From Notospermus geniculatus (lineage: Eukaryota; Nemertea; Pilidiophora; Heteronemertea; Lineidae), in contig NMRB01000206.1 in the NCBI GenBank assembly GCA_002633025.1, positions 144,121 to 208,120 on the forward strand: DNA of 64,000 bases. Reading direction: 5' to 3'. How positions within the stretch are numbered: the stretch's first letter is position 1; every line of letters starts with the position of its first letter. Shown here piece by piece: positions 42,783 to 56,600 of this stretch. The notes below the pieces were generated by a model. The model saw nothing but the letters and a program-made list of their open reading frames with translations. It searched no databases and was not told the origin of the DNA. The position numbers and the translations under genes were made by a program.

Positions 42783-43902
42783 AAAATCTGTTTTGCTGCT
42801 CCAGTTAAAATTTTCTCCACATCTTTCCTTGGCCTAAAACACTGAGTAACAAATGCATAATCAATCTTATGATGAGGGTGTGAGATTCTGATTTGTGATG
42901 TTTAGTCTGAATATCGCACAGTTTCATTATCTTAATCTTATTTAGGGCGTATTAGAAAATTTATACCTGCCAGGGGTAATGGATTTAGTATTTCACTGTA
43001 AGATAGTAACTACAAAATGCAATCAATGGCATGTGTTCCAGAAACATGTCATCTGGTGACAATGACTGCAAGAAGTACATATAAGTGTCGTTTTTGGGCT
43101 GCTGCTTTGTGTACAATGTGGCGTTTTCAATGTACATGTTGACTACATGTAATACCGGTACATGTATCTCGCCTAATTACCAGCATATGAACTAGTTGCC
43201 TTTGGATGGTACAGTCTATATTCTGGCTGAATCTCGGATGTCTCTGGCTATCAAACAATCATTCAGAGACCCTGCATTTAACATCTGCTGCACATTGCTG
43301 CATATTGAATAACTTTCATGTGAAGGGCAGATGGACTGTGAAGATGAAATGCCCTTCACTGGGTTACTTGAAATCAAATGGATGCAGTTAAATTTGTTCA
43401 GCTTTAAATCTTTACACTGAAGGAAATATTGCCAAGATTTAATTGGAGTATCCTGATTTGAGGAAGTCCATGGTTGTGGGCTATGAAAGTATTGCCCCTC
43501 TTTCTTTGAGTTACAGGCTAGGTGAGTTCTTTGTACGATTAACCATTCTGATCACAGTATGGGGCGAGACTTTCCTCTTTGTAGCATTTGAATTCTATCC
43601 AAATTAGTTTCTTACGGTGATGAATTCTTGCCCAGCAACGCGCGCAAGATCATTGGAGTACCAAGTGATGAGCAGTTTCTGAAAAATTGTTCTGGACTCG
43701 ATTCAGAATGTATGGTATGTAAATATATTGTGAAGAAGGAAACTGAGATATTTGGAAACTACCGGTACTTGAAATATATTATTCATTGTCATTGGTAAAT
43801 TAAATGATCTTTTGATGGAACTAAGCCTTGCTTTCTTAGTGATTTGCATGGTGACAGCCAAAAAAGGATTCACTGAGCAGCGAGGTTGTCACAGGAACTT
43901 GT

Positions 43903-44215
43903 GATTGAGGAGCCCTGATAGCTGAGTGGTTATCACATCCACTCAGCAAGTCACTGGATTCGAACACGGGACCTGCCACTTAGTGGCAGGTCCCGTGTTC
44001 GAATCCAGTCTGGGTCATATGGGATTTCATTCCCGGCTCTTCACGTCCGTCACATGGGACAGTAAGCCGTGGTGCCTTGTGTACCTTGTGCCTTTGCAAG
44101 GGCAAGTAAAAGATCCCATCCAAGTGAGGAACACGAGTAGGTTGAGATGGCCTCCTCCGTACTAACCAGAGCCAATAATGCTATGGCTTCGGGCCTGATG
44201 GAAAAATAAAAAACA
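43903..44215 (+). mobile_element. tRNA-derived SINE with palindromic B-box region
   Basis: The head reads GCCCTGATAGCTGAGTGGTT (A-box-like, tRNA-Ser style), followed by GGATTCGAACACGGGACC and its mirror image GGTCCCGTGTTCGAATCC, both B-box-like. A tRNA-unrelated body follows, ending in an A-rich tail (GGAAAAATAAAAAAC). The internal 50-bp palindrome (about 43957-44006) is unusual. No intact tRNA cloverleaf remains. Confidence 0.75.
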
Positions 44216-44287
44216 GTTGGGAATTTACCGCTCCCAGCTGGGAAGTTGGAAAATTCAACTGAATAGAGAGGTTAAGATCTGCTCCAA

Positions 44288-44395
44288 CTCCCAAGTTCCT
44301 GAAATTCAGATTTTTGCTCCAGTTTCAGCTACACTTGCCAACTCCCAAGTTCCTGAAATTCAGATTTTTGCTCCAGTTTCAGCTACACTTGCCAA
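44288..44395 (+). repeat. 54-bp tandem duplication
   Basis: The unit beginning ACTCCCAAGTTCCTGAAATT occurs twice in direct succession (about 44288-44341 and 44342-44395) with almost no divergence, so it is a recent slippage or duplication. Confidence 0.85.
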
Positions 44396-44765
44396 ATCAT
44401 GCTGGACTTCTCACTTCCAACGAGAGTGAAGTAATAAGAGCAAAGCATCTCATAAAACTGCATTTCGATCTACCCATTGCCAGATGGTACCTACCGACTC
44501 CTCATGGAGTTCAATCACACCCTTCAATTGCCTCAACAGCATTGGAAATGACACAAATTGAAGTGACGGTTGCCAGCATGTTTTATTGTAAATAACATAT
44601 ATAAACAATCATGAACCACTATGCAATCTATACATGAACTAGAAAAATTGTATCATAAACTAGTAAATCTGCATTGAACAGGCCGACTAACAACTCTCAA
44701 TACAAGCATATATGTACACCGTACATAGGCGTACATTTACATCACCGGTGTCAGTATTGTGACAA

Positions 44766-44897
44766 TGGGGAGGTTTCGCAAGCGCCCTGTTAGGCCATAC
44801 ATGTACGACGACGTTTATCTATTGTTTGGGTGTACCCACACAATAGATAAACGTCGTCGTAGGGCCTAACCGGGTGCTTGCGAAACCTCCCTATTGT
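44766..44897 (+). mobile_element. Palindromic element with CAATAGGGAGGTTTCGCAA-type ends
   Basis: Left arm GGGGAGGTTTCGCAAGCGCC...ACGACGACGTTTATCTATTGT; right arm is its inverse, ending TTGCGAAACCTCCCTATTG. The terminal motif is shared with other fold-backs in the window (15920-16341, 28262-28478, 31808-32338, 58229-58373). Confidence 0.8.
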
Positions 44898-45120
44898 TCA
44901 TGCCACTATACATATAGTTCATGCCAATATACCAAATGCTGAACAAGTATCACCAGCCCCTACATGTGTCATAGCAAGTCCTCATGTTAGTGCTAATTAC
45001 ATGTACATGTAGTAATATTGAGTTCTGAAATTAGACAGATGAGACACATTCCTTGAAAATAATTAATACTCTTATTTTGAACCAATAACAATAAACACTC
45101 TTGAGAGACATCTAAAACAT

Positions 45121-45245
45121 TGGCTGCTATTCATAAAAGTTAGCAAGTGCTTTTTCTTAAGATTTGCACAGCAAGGTCCAATGTGAATGTAGTGCAAAAC
45201 TTGAAAGTAAAAGAATTTGCTAGATTTTATGAACACCAGCCATTA
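45121..45245 (+). mobile_element. Short fold-back element
   Basis: TGGCTGCTATTCATAAAAGTTAGCAA at the left pairs with TTGCTAGATTTTATGAACACCAGCCA at the right; the inner arms (AAGATTTGCAC / GTGCAAAACTT) also pair. It sits in the 3' flank of MTFP1. Confidence 0.65.
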
Positions 45246-45446
45246 GGCCTACTTTGATAAACAAAACAACATATATTGTGTCGTGTCACAGATTTCTGAA
45301 AACAGGGCAGACTGCATTGAACTGACTGAAAAAAAGCATTGGAATCACAGTTTACTGCTCATCAACTGCAAACCATATCACAGTTTACTATTTACATGGA
45401 AGGATATTGAAAACTGACATGTTCTCCATTGCCTGATCTGTTGACA

Positions 45447-46344
45447 TCATTCAACACCTCCCATGTATAATCTCCTAATGGTTTTATTCATCACAACCTC
45501 AACACTATGGTCTATTGGTTTGATAATGAATGGAATGCTTGCCAGTCCTATGCAAGTAGTGGTCCATTTTCTAACATTTGATGGCAGAGTTGTCAATTTC
45601 CTAAGAAGAAATCCACTTGAAGCGCATATTCGATTAATTGTAAACCCTGGTATTGCTACTGAAGCGAATCCCTGCCAGATTATGGTGTCTACAACACACT
45701 TCGTTGCTTCTTTTTCTTTGCTTGAGCCATTAAATGTCTCCCTCTGCAAAAACAAAGACAAATTGACGTATTAAGGAGGAAAGTCCAAGGTATTCCATGC
45801 AATATTCATGTTAGGTCTACAGAAATTCTATCACAAGAACAAGGAAAAAATGTCAATGATAAATCTCATCAAGCACTCCAATCTTACCTTTGAAGCTCCA
45901 TATCCTTCATTCATGGCGTGAGCCAGCACATAACCACTGGCAATAACATAGCTAAATTTCACCACGGAGACAGGTATGAGAGGTCTGAATGCCTCACCAA
46001 CTTCATTGGCATAGCCTGAAAACAAGACACATCATTGAATTAGCCAAGCCTAATTAGGCCTGCTGTTCACAGCAGTCCATCACTCTGTTCCTCACCTCAC
46101 TCAGCTCATCACAGAGTTAGAGTATGAGCAGATGAGGAGTGATCATCAGCTGATCAGTGAAGTGATGGACTGCATGCTGCTGTGAAGGGTCCAGGCGGTT
46201 TGTAGACAAATAAACTCGTTCCTGAAACTGTATACCTAAATATCTCAAACTTGTGTCTTTGAAAATATCGATATGATTCGCACAGCGGGCAGTAGGCGAG
46301 ACTTTTAGCTGCGCTTTGAGACAATCTGGACAGGTGGAAGCCAT
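45447..46344 (-). CDS. MTFP1: Mitochondrial fission process protein 1, complete, 3 exons, 177 aa
   Basis: Inner-mitochondrial-membrane protein (MTP18) that promotes mitochondrial fission. Minus-strand exons: 46344-46236 (start ATG, MASTCPDC...), 46015-45888, and 45743-45447 (TGA stop). Splice phases fit and the total is 534 nt. Family signatures: DTSLRYLGYANEVGEAFRP near residues 29-47, VVDTIIWQGFASVAIPGFT around 96-114, and RKWTTT 137-142 followed by a PIDHSV segment. The family has several hydrophobic membrane segments and these are present. The human protein is about 166 aa; the extra length here is mostly the first 25 residues, which have a Cys-rich start I cannot match. The upstream flank from 46442 is duplicated beyond the N gap. 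Confidence 0.94.
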
Positions 46345-46819
46345 TGCTGTGAATTGGTGATCTGCAACGCGATGTAGTACCAAAATTTTCAATCTCGACT
46401 GCAGGTGCAGAAATTCATGAACTTCCTTTCCAATATTCAGGCCCATTTCTTGACTTGAATGGTTGTTTGTCATGACCTTATTTCACTACTTGATGTGATT
46501 TACTTGTATCTGATAGCAATCAAGGTAGAATATTCCATGCTAGCCTATTTCGATCGTTTTAATCTGGATGCAGAAATACGGGGCCCAGGTTGGATCCCTG
46601 GTACTTCTGTTGCGTTGCTGCCCGTTCATCCTTCAATTTCATGCAGGTATACACAAACACACAAACATGAAATCACATGCATAACATCCATGACATCACT
46701 CCCATCAGGCCACTAGGCCTACATAGATATGTAGGCGTAGGCCGACTGAACAAACAAAATTATCTGTTTATCAGCATAAGTTAGCTAGGCCACCCCATAG
46801 TGGAAGAATAGACTTTGTG

Positions 46820-47705
46820 NNNNNNNNNNNNNNNNNNNNNNNNNNNNNNNNNNNNNNNNNNNNNNNNNNNNNNNNNNNNNNNNNNNNNNNNNNNNNNNNN
46901 NNNNNNNNNNNNNNNNNNNNNNNNNNNNNNNNNNNNNNNNNNNNNNNNNNNNNNNNNNNNNNNNNNNNNNNNNNNNNNNNNNNNNNNNNNNNNNNNNNNN
47001 NNNNNNNNNNNNNNNNNNNNNNNNNNNNNNNNNNNNNNNNNNNNNNNNNNNNNNNNNNNNNNNNNNNNNNNNNNNNNNNNNNNNNNNNNNNNNNNNNNNN
47101 NNNNNNNNNNNNNNNNNNNNNNNNNNNNNNNNNNNNNNNNNNNNNNNNNNNNNNNNNNNNNNNNNNNNNNNNNNNNNNNNNNNNNNNNNNNNNNNNNNNN
47201 NNNNNNNNNNNNNNNNNNNNNNNNNNNNNNNNNNNNNNNNNNNNNNNNNNNNNNNNNNNNNNNNNNNNNNNNNNNNNNNNNNNNNNNNNNNNNNNNNNNN
47301 NNNNNNNNNNNNNNNNNNNNNNNNNNNNNNNNNNNNNNNNNNNNNNNNNNNNNNNNNNNNNNNNNNNNNNNNNNNNNNNNNNNNNNNNNNNNNNNNNNNN
47401 NNNNNNNNNNNNNNNNNNNNNNNNNNNNNNNNNNNNNNNNNNNNNNNNNNNNNNNNNNNNNNNNNNNNNNNNNNNNNNNNNNNNNNNNNNNNNNNNNNNN
47501 NNNNNNNNNNNNNNNNNNNNNNNNNNNNNNNNNNNNNNNNNNNNNNNNNNNNNNNNNNNNNNNNNNNNNNNNNNNNNNNNNNNNNNNNNNNNNNNNNNNN
47601 NNNNNNNNNNNNNNNNNNNNNNNNNNNNNNNNNNNNNNNNNNNNNNNNNNNNNNNNNNNNNNNNNNNNNNNNNNNNNNNNNNNNNNNNNNNNNNNNNNNN
47701 NNNNN
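46820..47705. other. Assembly gap (886 N)
   Basis: An unbroken run of N. Long open frames across it are artefacts of unknown codons. Confidence 0.99.
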
Positions 47706-48004
47706 ACCATCATAGTGTAGATGAACTGTTATACTATATATTGAGGCCAAGGACGGAATAAGCCGCATGATGAATGTATCATTCCTTATTCGGGAGGACA
47801 GCTACCCGCAACCATCATAGTGTAGATGAACTGTTAGACTATTGAGGCCAAGGACGGAATAAGCCGCATGATGAATGTATCATTCCTTATTCGGGAGGAC
47901 CACTACCCGCAACCATCATAGTGTAGATGAACTGTTAGACTATTGAGGCCAAGGACGGAATAAGCCGCACGATGAATGTATCATTCCTTATTCGGGAGGA
48001 CAGC
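47706..48004 (+). repeat. Tandem repeat, about 103-bp unit, three copies
   Basis: Units start ACCATCATAGTGTAGATGAAC at 47706, about 47811 and about 47913. Each contains an imperfect inverted repeat (GGACGGAATAAGCCGC / ATTCCTTATTCGGGAGG). The array begins at the edge of the N gap, so the true copy number is unknown and the array probably caused the gap. Confidence 0.85.
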
Positions 48005-48179
48005 TGTGATAGGAATCAACTTCCTGGGAATGCAAGTCGCCCGCTAATTGTAACGTTATATTCGAATGGTCATGGTGTCCATAGCATATTCCAATCCCTC
48101 AGTTGCTAAACATTGAAAGCGGACTTTGATTGTAGGGGGACTTTGATTCCTGTCACACCTGTCTAGTGGAAACAGGGCT

Positions 48180-48520
48180 CCCGTTTAATTCGCCACGAAT
48201 TAGGCGTACTCCATGGTCATCCCACTCCTCTTCCATTTTGTTATAGCCAAGACTTCAACTTCCCACTACCCCGTTTCGTTCAGCATTCTCTGGCATCCCA
48301 CTTCCCGTTTCCCTTCCGTTTTGGTATAGCCATTACTCAACTTCCACTTCCCACGTCCTATTCCTTCAGCCCATCATCCCACTTCCCATTCGATGAAAGA
48401 GATCCCAGATCCCAATTCCCATTCTATTTTCCAATGACCCATGATCACACTTCCCACTTCCCATTTGATGAAAGTCTCCCCATATCCCAATTCCCATTCT
48501 GTTTAAAGTCCACATTATTT
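48180..48520 (+). repeat. CCCACTTCCCATTCC-rich degenerate repeat
   Basis: Many variants of ACTTCCCATT / CACTTCCCACTTCC in one pyrimidine-rich stretch. No coding potential is apparent. Confidence 0.55.
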
Positions 48521-49362
48521 TCGTGACAGCTACTTGACTGTTGTGCCTTCTGAGTTCCCGCAGGTTTGTCCGCTATATTTGACTTGACCCCCCATTTCTT
48601 GACTTGAATGGTTGTTTGTCATGACCTTATTTCACTACTTGATGTGATTTACTTGTATCTGATAGCAATCAAGGTAGAATATTCCATGCTAGCCTATTTC
48701 GATCGTTTCAATCTGGATGCAGAAATATTAAAGGGGCCCAGGTTGGATCCCTGGTACTTCTGTTGCGTTGCTGCCCGTTCATCCTTCAATTTCATGCATG
48801 TCATGCAGGTACACAAACATGAAACCACAGGCATATGCATAACATCCATGACATCACTCCCATCAGGCCACTCACTAGGCCTACATAGATATGTAGGCCT
48901 AGGCCTACTGAACAAACAAAATTATCTGTTAATCAGCATAAGTTAGCTAGGCCACCCCATAGCTAGGCCTGGCTATGTGGAAGAATAGAAAATGTGATCC
49001 ACTACTAGGCAGGCAGGCCTAGCCTAGCATGCTAGGTAGGGTAGGCCTAGGCCTATAGCCTACACTGCTGTAGGCCTATATCATGATATATTGTAGTATA
49101 GGCCCCTAGTATTTCCCCCTCACCTGCTCACCACCCTGTGACTGTCCTGACCTTGGTCCCTGGACCCTGGTGCCTGGGCCTGCTGGGGTGTGCCGTGTTC
49201 TTGTTCTTTAGACTAGCCTGGACATCTGCACTTACCCCGGTAGACTTGTTCCAAAGTTGGCGAAACTAAGAGAGATTCCGGTAGCATCTCATTGATTTGT
49301 CTCTTTTAATGCTTTACGTCTGTCTTTTCCAGACCAGGGTTAATGTTCTGCGACCACACAGA

Positions 49363-51141
49363 ATGCCTTCAAAACGATCTCCATGTACCTTAGTTCAAGT
49401 CTGCCTGCTCAGCATTGCTAGAAATATGGACAAACTTTGGTGCAAAGATTATGAGAAGAATTTTGGAGGAAAAGGCTTTGTCATGTTCACGCTTGGTCCT
49501 TTTGAATATATGGGTAAGGACTAAGGTTTAAGACCTCACCTTGTACTAACATTCAGCTTGGTTTTCAATCTATTTTCTTCTAAAATGAAGTTCAGTCTGT
49601 GATTTGTTTCCCCATTTGATCTTTCAGATAGTGACATGATTCAAGGAGTAATTAATATCCTTATCAGGACTCAAAAACTTCGCCGCATTCATTTGGATCT
49701 CCTGATCACCTCCAGACTGAAGCATCTTCACCTCCAACTTCCTCCAAGCATTCCAATCAGTCCAGTCATCAAAATGGTCACGTGCAGATGTCAGGTAGGT
49801 TGTCAGCTAGCTGGAGGTGATATTTGAGTTTCAGCCAGTCACACATGGCCAAGCTTACCATACATGTATATATTTGGTATTTTCCTCTCATCCAATTAGT
49901 TCTGTTTCTTTCAGCAACTGGTGGAACTGACCCTGTCGTTGGACAGTAACAAGTCGCAATCGGGCAAAAATGTAAGCCTCCTCATTGAACTCGTAAAAGG
50001 ACTACCACATATTGCCTATTTAGACCTCAGTGAAAGCAGCTGCAGTGATGATGTTCTTGTGGCAATAGGCTCAAACTGCAAAAGGATCAAAGTGTTGAAA
50101 GTGAAAGGTTGTCCAGTAACAGATGTGGGACTTTTGAATTTGTGCATGTCTAGGGACAGTGAAAAGATCTGCCAGTACTTGAATACATTGGATGTGACAA
50201 GAACTGCAGTCACTGCTCGAGGACTTGCAATAGTTCTGGACAAATTAGAAAATATTCAGTTCTTGTATCACGATGACACTGGTACACCTCTGTGGCAGTT
50301 ACATCGCAAGGAATATCAACGGGGACTTGAAGTACCAGAGAGTAAGAAACACAAATTGCAGACATTGAAGTGTCATTTCTTTGGTGAACATTTTGCCTTT
50401 GATGAATCTGTTCACATGTTTGAAATTTTTTCCAAATATTGCCCGTTACTGACAACAGTTGACATAGTGAATGCCCCAAGCAATGATGCACTTCTCTGTT
50501 TGTCTAGTCTTAGACTAAAGGACCTTTCATTAGCATGTGATAGTGATAGTACTTTCATCACATTTGCCGAGGGTATTTCCCCTCTGCTGCAAAATGTTGG
50601 CCCAACTCTTGAGAAGTTGACATTGAGTGATGTCAATTCCATTGATATTGGTGAAATAGGATTGCATTGTAGACACCTTTTGCATCTGCAGTTACAGTTC
50701 TATGACATGAAGGAAGTAGTCATGTATTATACTAGCAATGAGACTCTTGTTAGACAGCAATACACCAAACCGTTCTCTAAACTTCAGAGCATAGATTTTG
50801 GAGTATTGGACAGAAACATGGGCGACTTCAGTGCTGTCTTGCAGTCCCTCTTGACTTCTAGCACAAGTTTGAAGTCTCTTTCACTACAAAATGTACATTC
50901 TTTCTCGGAGAGTTTGCTGCATAAGGTACTGGCTTCAAATGAGCTGAAAGATTTTGAAACCCTCTACCTCACAGGCTGTGATGAAATAGCAGGGCACGCA
51001 ATAGAAGCTCTCTTGAGGCGAGATAACCAGTTGTGCAAGATGGCATTACACAACTGTAAAAACATCTACAGGAGACATTATGAAGACATGCTGACGTACA
51101 TAAAGGAGATGAAGTTTGACGTCGCATTGACATGGTCTTAG
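49363..51141 (+). CDS. Leucine-rich-repeat protein with BC-box-like N-terminus, complete, 3 coding exons, 514 aa
   Basis: Exons: 49363-49513, 49628-49794, 49915-51141 (TAG). Junctions are GT-AG and in phase, total 1545 nt. Residues 9-18 (TLVQVCLLSI) fit the Elongin-BC binding BC-box pattern [APST]LxxxCxxx[AILV]; the placement at the extreme N-terminus resembles ZYG11/ZER1-type CUL2 substrate receptors. Leu-rich repeats follow, starting in exon 2; a clear AMN1-like unit lies near residues 140-180 (YLDLSESSCSDD... VLKVKGCPVTDVGL). Inference: a ubiquitin-ligase substrate receptor. No classical F-box is seen and I cannot assign a named orthologue. A pyrimidine tract plus AG at 49325-49332 suggests an upstream non-coding exon. 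The large third exon carries most repeats. Confidence 0.85.
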
Positions 51142-51274
51142 ATCCCGATCTCAATGTAATTATGTATGGTGCTATTAAAATTTCAGACCAGTCTCCTTTG
51201 GACAAACCTGTTTGTTTTGTATTTACATATATATTGTGATGTATCCAATGCGGAACTGTACATTATTTATGTGT

Positions 51275-51280
51275 AATAAA
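51275..51280 (+). terminator. Polyadenylation signal of the LRR gene
   Basis: AATAAA about 135 bases after the stop codon of the LRR gene, followed by T-rich sequence. It fits a short 3' UTR. The convergent LYRM9 gene ends about 450 bases downstream. Confidence 0.6.
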
Positions 51281-51728
51281 TAATTGGCTATTGCAGTCTT
51301 CATTTTCGTTGATCATTTGGTGACCTTCCTTTAAAACTCTTCACATGAGTCCTGACAACATTTCTTATCAAGGCTGCAGTCTACCATATGACATTTCTCA
51401 CAACTGAAGAACCTGGGCCAAAAACTGGTAGAATATCGAACCAAAGAAAGTGAATGAACAAATATTTAAAGCATGATCATGATTATTACCCTTGTTCACA
51501 ACAGTGTAATGCCAAAGTACTACAAATTTACACATATAGCATTCCAAGAAGATGCAACTCAACTGAGAAACTGCCAATTCTCTAGTCCTATCTGCAAAGC
51601 AGCTGAACAAAATAGTCACTGACTAATAATGATTTTGAAGTCCTTTCTTGAGCAACTTGACCAAGAACACAGCACTATTTAATGAATGTCTTGTAAATTC
51701 CACCTAAAAATAAGATACGTTGGTGGCA

Positions 51729-52615
<887 letters not shown>

Positions 52616-53681
52616 CGCTTTAACAGGGTATAATAAGGAAAACTGACAGCGTATGAGCGGACGGATCGACAACATTGTAGACTGGTCCTCTGCCCTGATA
52701 CGCACCGGTGCGTTTCGAAGGCAAGGGACCAGTCTACGGGCTATGATGGGTTCTCAGAAAACGGGGATCTGGCTAAGGTTTTCTTGGCGGGAGATTTGAA
52801 GGTTTCACGTGGACGAGGAAAACGGGCCAGGTGCGCGCATCTTTTGTTTTATAAATAGGCCCTTCCAGTCAGCATTTTACATTTTCACGGTAGTCTGCTG
52901 AGTAATTTGAAGACTCGTCTCAATGCATCGTTTTCTTGGACAGAGGACGGCATGGGTCGTCCGTTGGTGCAGAAAATGTGAAAACTTATCATTGGTATGG
53001 GAAAATAGATGATTGTCTTTTTATCTATTTTAGGTAGAAATTTCATTAGCAGACGGCCCTGGGTGTGGCGCGTGGCACGCCTGTCGGTCTCAATGCCGGC
53101 GACGACGGCTCTTGCGGCGAATTTATGGTAAGGATCTTTGCCCACGCCTATCAGCAATGTTCGATGGATAGACAATCGCAAAACCTGCCATTTATAATTT
53201 GGCCTACAGAAGGTGGGACTGACCTCATCCCCAATGGGTTGGCGATTGGCCAGCTTCTTCAGCGTCACCAACATTCATTATCATCCGCGGCGCAACTCTT
53301 CAGCAGTGTCCTATCGGTTTTGTTTCACTGACTCTCTGAGCTGTGCAGCGGATGGTAATGTTGCCGTGGATTTCATTGCGTTCTGCTCAAAGACGGTAAG
53401 CCGTATTGTACGTTGTTAGTCACACGCCTCATCGTGTTGGCTCCAGGGCCCTCTTATACCGGTATAACGTGTCTGTCCGTCCAGCTGTAAAGAGTCACAT
53501 CTGTACCATCCAGCTGTGTGCGCCGACGTCGTCGTGGAGCAGCGCGTAAAAATAAGATCACATCTGATGCCCTCTTCAGTTTTATCTTTATTTTTATAGA
53601 TTACCAGTCATTGTCCAGTTTCTCTCAACTCAATCAAATTCGCGTCAGCCTACCGACAAACGTCAAGTAGGCCTAAGCACC

Positions 53682-56600
53682 ATGGACAAACGAGACGGAG
53701 ATGTTGTCTTGATAACTGGTGGAGCCGGGTTTCTCGGACAACACTGCATCCGCTTGATACAAGAAAGAGTCAGCTACGTCAAAGAGATCAGGACTCTGGA
53801 TACAAGACCGTACAGAAATAATATTGGTAAGTTGAACCTTCTTATCAATNATAAGCCGCGACGTGACAGTGGGGGAGGCACTGATCAACATGTCTTTCTG
53901 TATTTGAGTGTCCGCCGAACAATAAAGCGGGCATTGTCATACGGGGGGGGGGGCATTCTCATACATTACACCTGCCCAAATATTGTATTAGGGGCTGATA
54001 TCATGAGAGTTCAGCTTTATCATCTTTGACTTCTTCAGGTCACCCATGGGGTGTGCCAATATATTGTCATGTAGGAGATATATGCGACATGAGCTTACTT
54101 CGTGAGTCACTGAGGGGCGTGGATGCTGTCTTCCATATAGCTGGGCTTGTAAGCGTATCGATGTTCCCAGATATCAAGGAGATGGAACGGGTAAATGTCC
54201 AAGGTAGCTATCAAAAAAAAATTATCGCTTACTTATTTGGTATCAATCAGAAACAAAATAAAAACCGTAAATTTCGGCTTGTCAGGGGTGCGAATCACAG
54301 GTATTACGATTGTTATTAAAATGGAATGATATCCTTGGCGTAAATGTTGCAAATACACGTATAAAGGTTGTCAGGGCAGTTATACCCAGACTATTGTTCC
54401 AAGGGAATATCATTCCTACCACATCAGTCTCTTCAGTGTAAACCAGAGACCTTCATGACTAAGCTGGAGTCGTAACTTTACGGAATGCGCAACTTATTAG
54501 GGAAAGAAGTGTTTGGTAAAATGTGGCAGGAACATAGGCAAAATGAATTCTATATGCGGCCTTGATTTAATTGGTAGCTCATTATTCAGTTATATTCCTC
54601 CACATTCGGCTGTCCTTCAGGAACCAAGAATTTGATCAAAGCTTGTCTTGAGGAAGGAGTAAAAAGGTTGATCTATACAAGCACCATCGATGTGGTGGTT
54701 GGGTACCAGGATGTGATCAACGGAGATGAAACGACCCCTATACCTGATCGGTTTGTGTACAAAGGTTATCCAGCCACAAAATACCAAGCTGAGGTCCTAG
54801 TCAACAATGCCCACGGGGTGTCTTCAGGTAGGGAGAAAATACTCCTGGGCCCATATTCATAAAACTACTTACGTCTAAGTGTGACACTTATCCTTGTTCA
54901 ACACAAAAGATAAGTATCACCAAGAATATATTCTTGGTATCACACTTTAACTTAAGTATGTTTATGAATATGGACCCTGGGCCCATATTCATAAAACCAC
55001 TTAAATCTAAGTGTGAGTCTTTTGTGTTAAACAAGGATAAGTGTCACACTTTCTAAGACTTCTGTAGTTTTATGAATATGGGCCCTGGAGGATTTCATGG
55101 AGAGTTTTTTAATTATCTATTGAATGGAGAACTGGGCCCATATTCATAAAACTACTTAAGTCTAAGTGTGACACTTATCCTTTGTTCAACACAAAAGGTA
55201 AGTATCGTACTTTGACTTTATCCCATGAATGTGGACCCTGAGCGCCAGGGCCCACATTCATGACACTTATCCTTTGTTCAACACAAAAGGTAAGTATCGT
55301 ACTTTGACTTTATCCCATGAATGTGGACCCTGAGCGCCAGGGCCCACATTCATGACACTTATCCTTTGTTCAACACAAAAGGTAAGTATCACACTTTGAC
55401 TTTTAAGTAGGTTTATGAATATGGACCCAGATATCACGTACGGTGGGGTGTTTTGCATTACCACCGGTGGGCCACCGAAAATTGCTATCTGGGTTGAAGA
55501 CTCGTCTCAATGCATCGTTTTGGACAGAGTCAAAAGGACGGCATGGGTCTTTGGTCGATTAGCATGGTTAGTGCAGAAAATGTGGAAACTTATCATTGGT
55601 ATGGGGAAATAGATGATTGTCTATCTATTTTAGGTAGAAATTTCATTAGCAGACGGCCCTGGGTGTGGCACGTGGCGCGCCTGTCGGTCTCAATGGCCGA
55701 GCGGCGAATTTATGGTAAGGATCCCTGCCCACGCCGGGTGCCCACGCCTATCAGCAATGTTCGATGGAGATAGACAATCGCAAAACCTGCCATTTATAAT
55801 TTGGCCTACAGAAGGTGGGACTGACCCCATCCCCAATGGGTTGGCGATTGGCCAGCTTCTTCAGCGTCACCAACATTCATTATCATCACTAATACGGCGC
55901 AACTCGTCAGCTCAGTGTCCTATCGGTTTTGTTCTGACTCTCTGAGCGGATGGTAATGTTGCCGTGGATTTCATTGCGTTCTGCTCAAAGACGGTAAGCC
56001 GTATTGTATGTACGTTGTTAGTCACACGCCTCATCGTGTTGGCTCCAGGGCCCGGTACCGCGCCTGTCCGTCCAGCTGTAAAGAGTCACATCTGTACCAT
56101 CCAGCTGTGTGCGCCGACGTCGTCGTGGAGCAGCGCGTAAAAATAAGATCACATCTGATGCCCTCTTCAGTTTAACCTTTATTTTTTTTATAGATTACCA
56201 GTCGTTGTCCAGTTTCTCTCAACTCAAACAAATTCGCGTCAGCCTACCGACAATAAACGGCAAGTAGGCCTAAGCACCATGGACAAACGAGACGGAGATG
56301 TGGTCTTGATAACTGGTGGAGCCGGGTTTCTCGGACAACACTGCATCCGCTTGATACAAGAAAGAGTCAGCTACGTCAAAGAGATCAGGACTCTATGGAT
56401 ACAAGACCGTACAGAAATAATATTGGTAAGTTGAACCTTCTTATCAATAACCTATCTCTCTTCAAATAAAATTAAGTCGCCTCTAGTATGGAAATTTCGT
56501 CAAACTCCCAGTTATGTGATATTCCATGACGATTTTTGCCTTTTTCTCGTTAATGTGTGAAAGGTCACATTTGTCGCAATTGCACACTCAGAGATAATCC

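Larger units (their letters stand above)
46442..48958 (+). repeat. Direct duplication flanking the assembly gap
   Basis: 46442-46800 (CATTTCTTGACTTGAATGG...) recurs at 48592-48958 with small indels. The 886-base N gap and the 103-bp tandem repeat lie between. The left copy begins about 100 bases upstream of the MTFP1 start codon, so it covers the likely MTFP1 promoter; the right copy is detached from a gene. It may be a second haplotype. Confidence 0.85.

Noticed and set aside
43903-44010. tRNA-Ser-like gene
   Set aside because: The B-box region is followed by its own inverse and a SINE body; not a functional tRNA.
46781-47768. Four open frames of 300 codons or more on both strands
   Set aside because: They consist of unknown codons from the N run; there is no sequence behind them.
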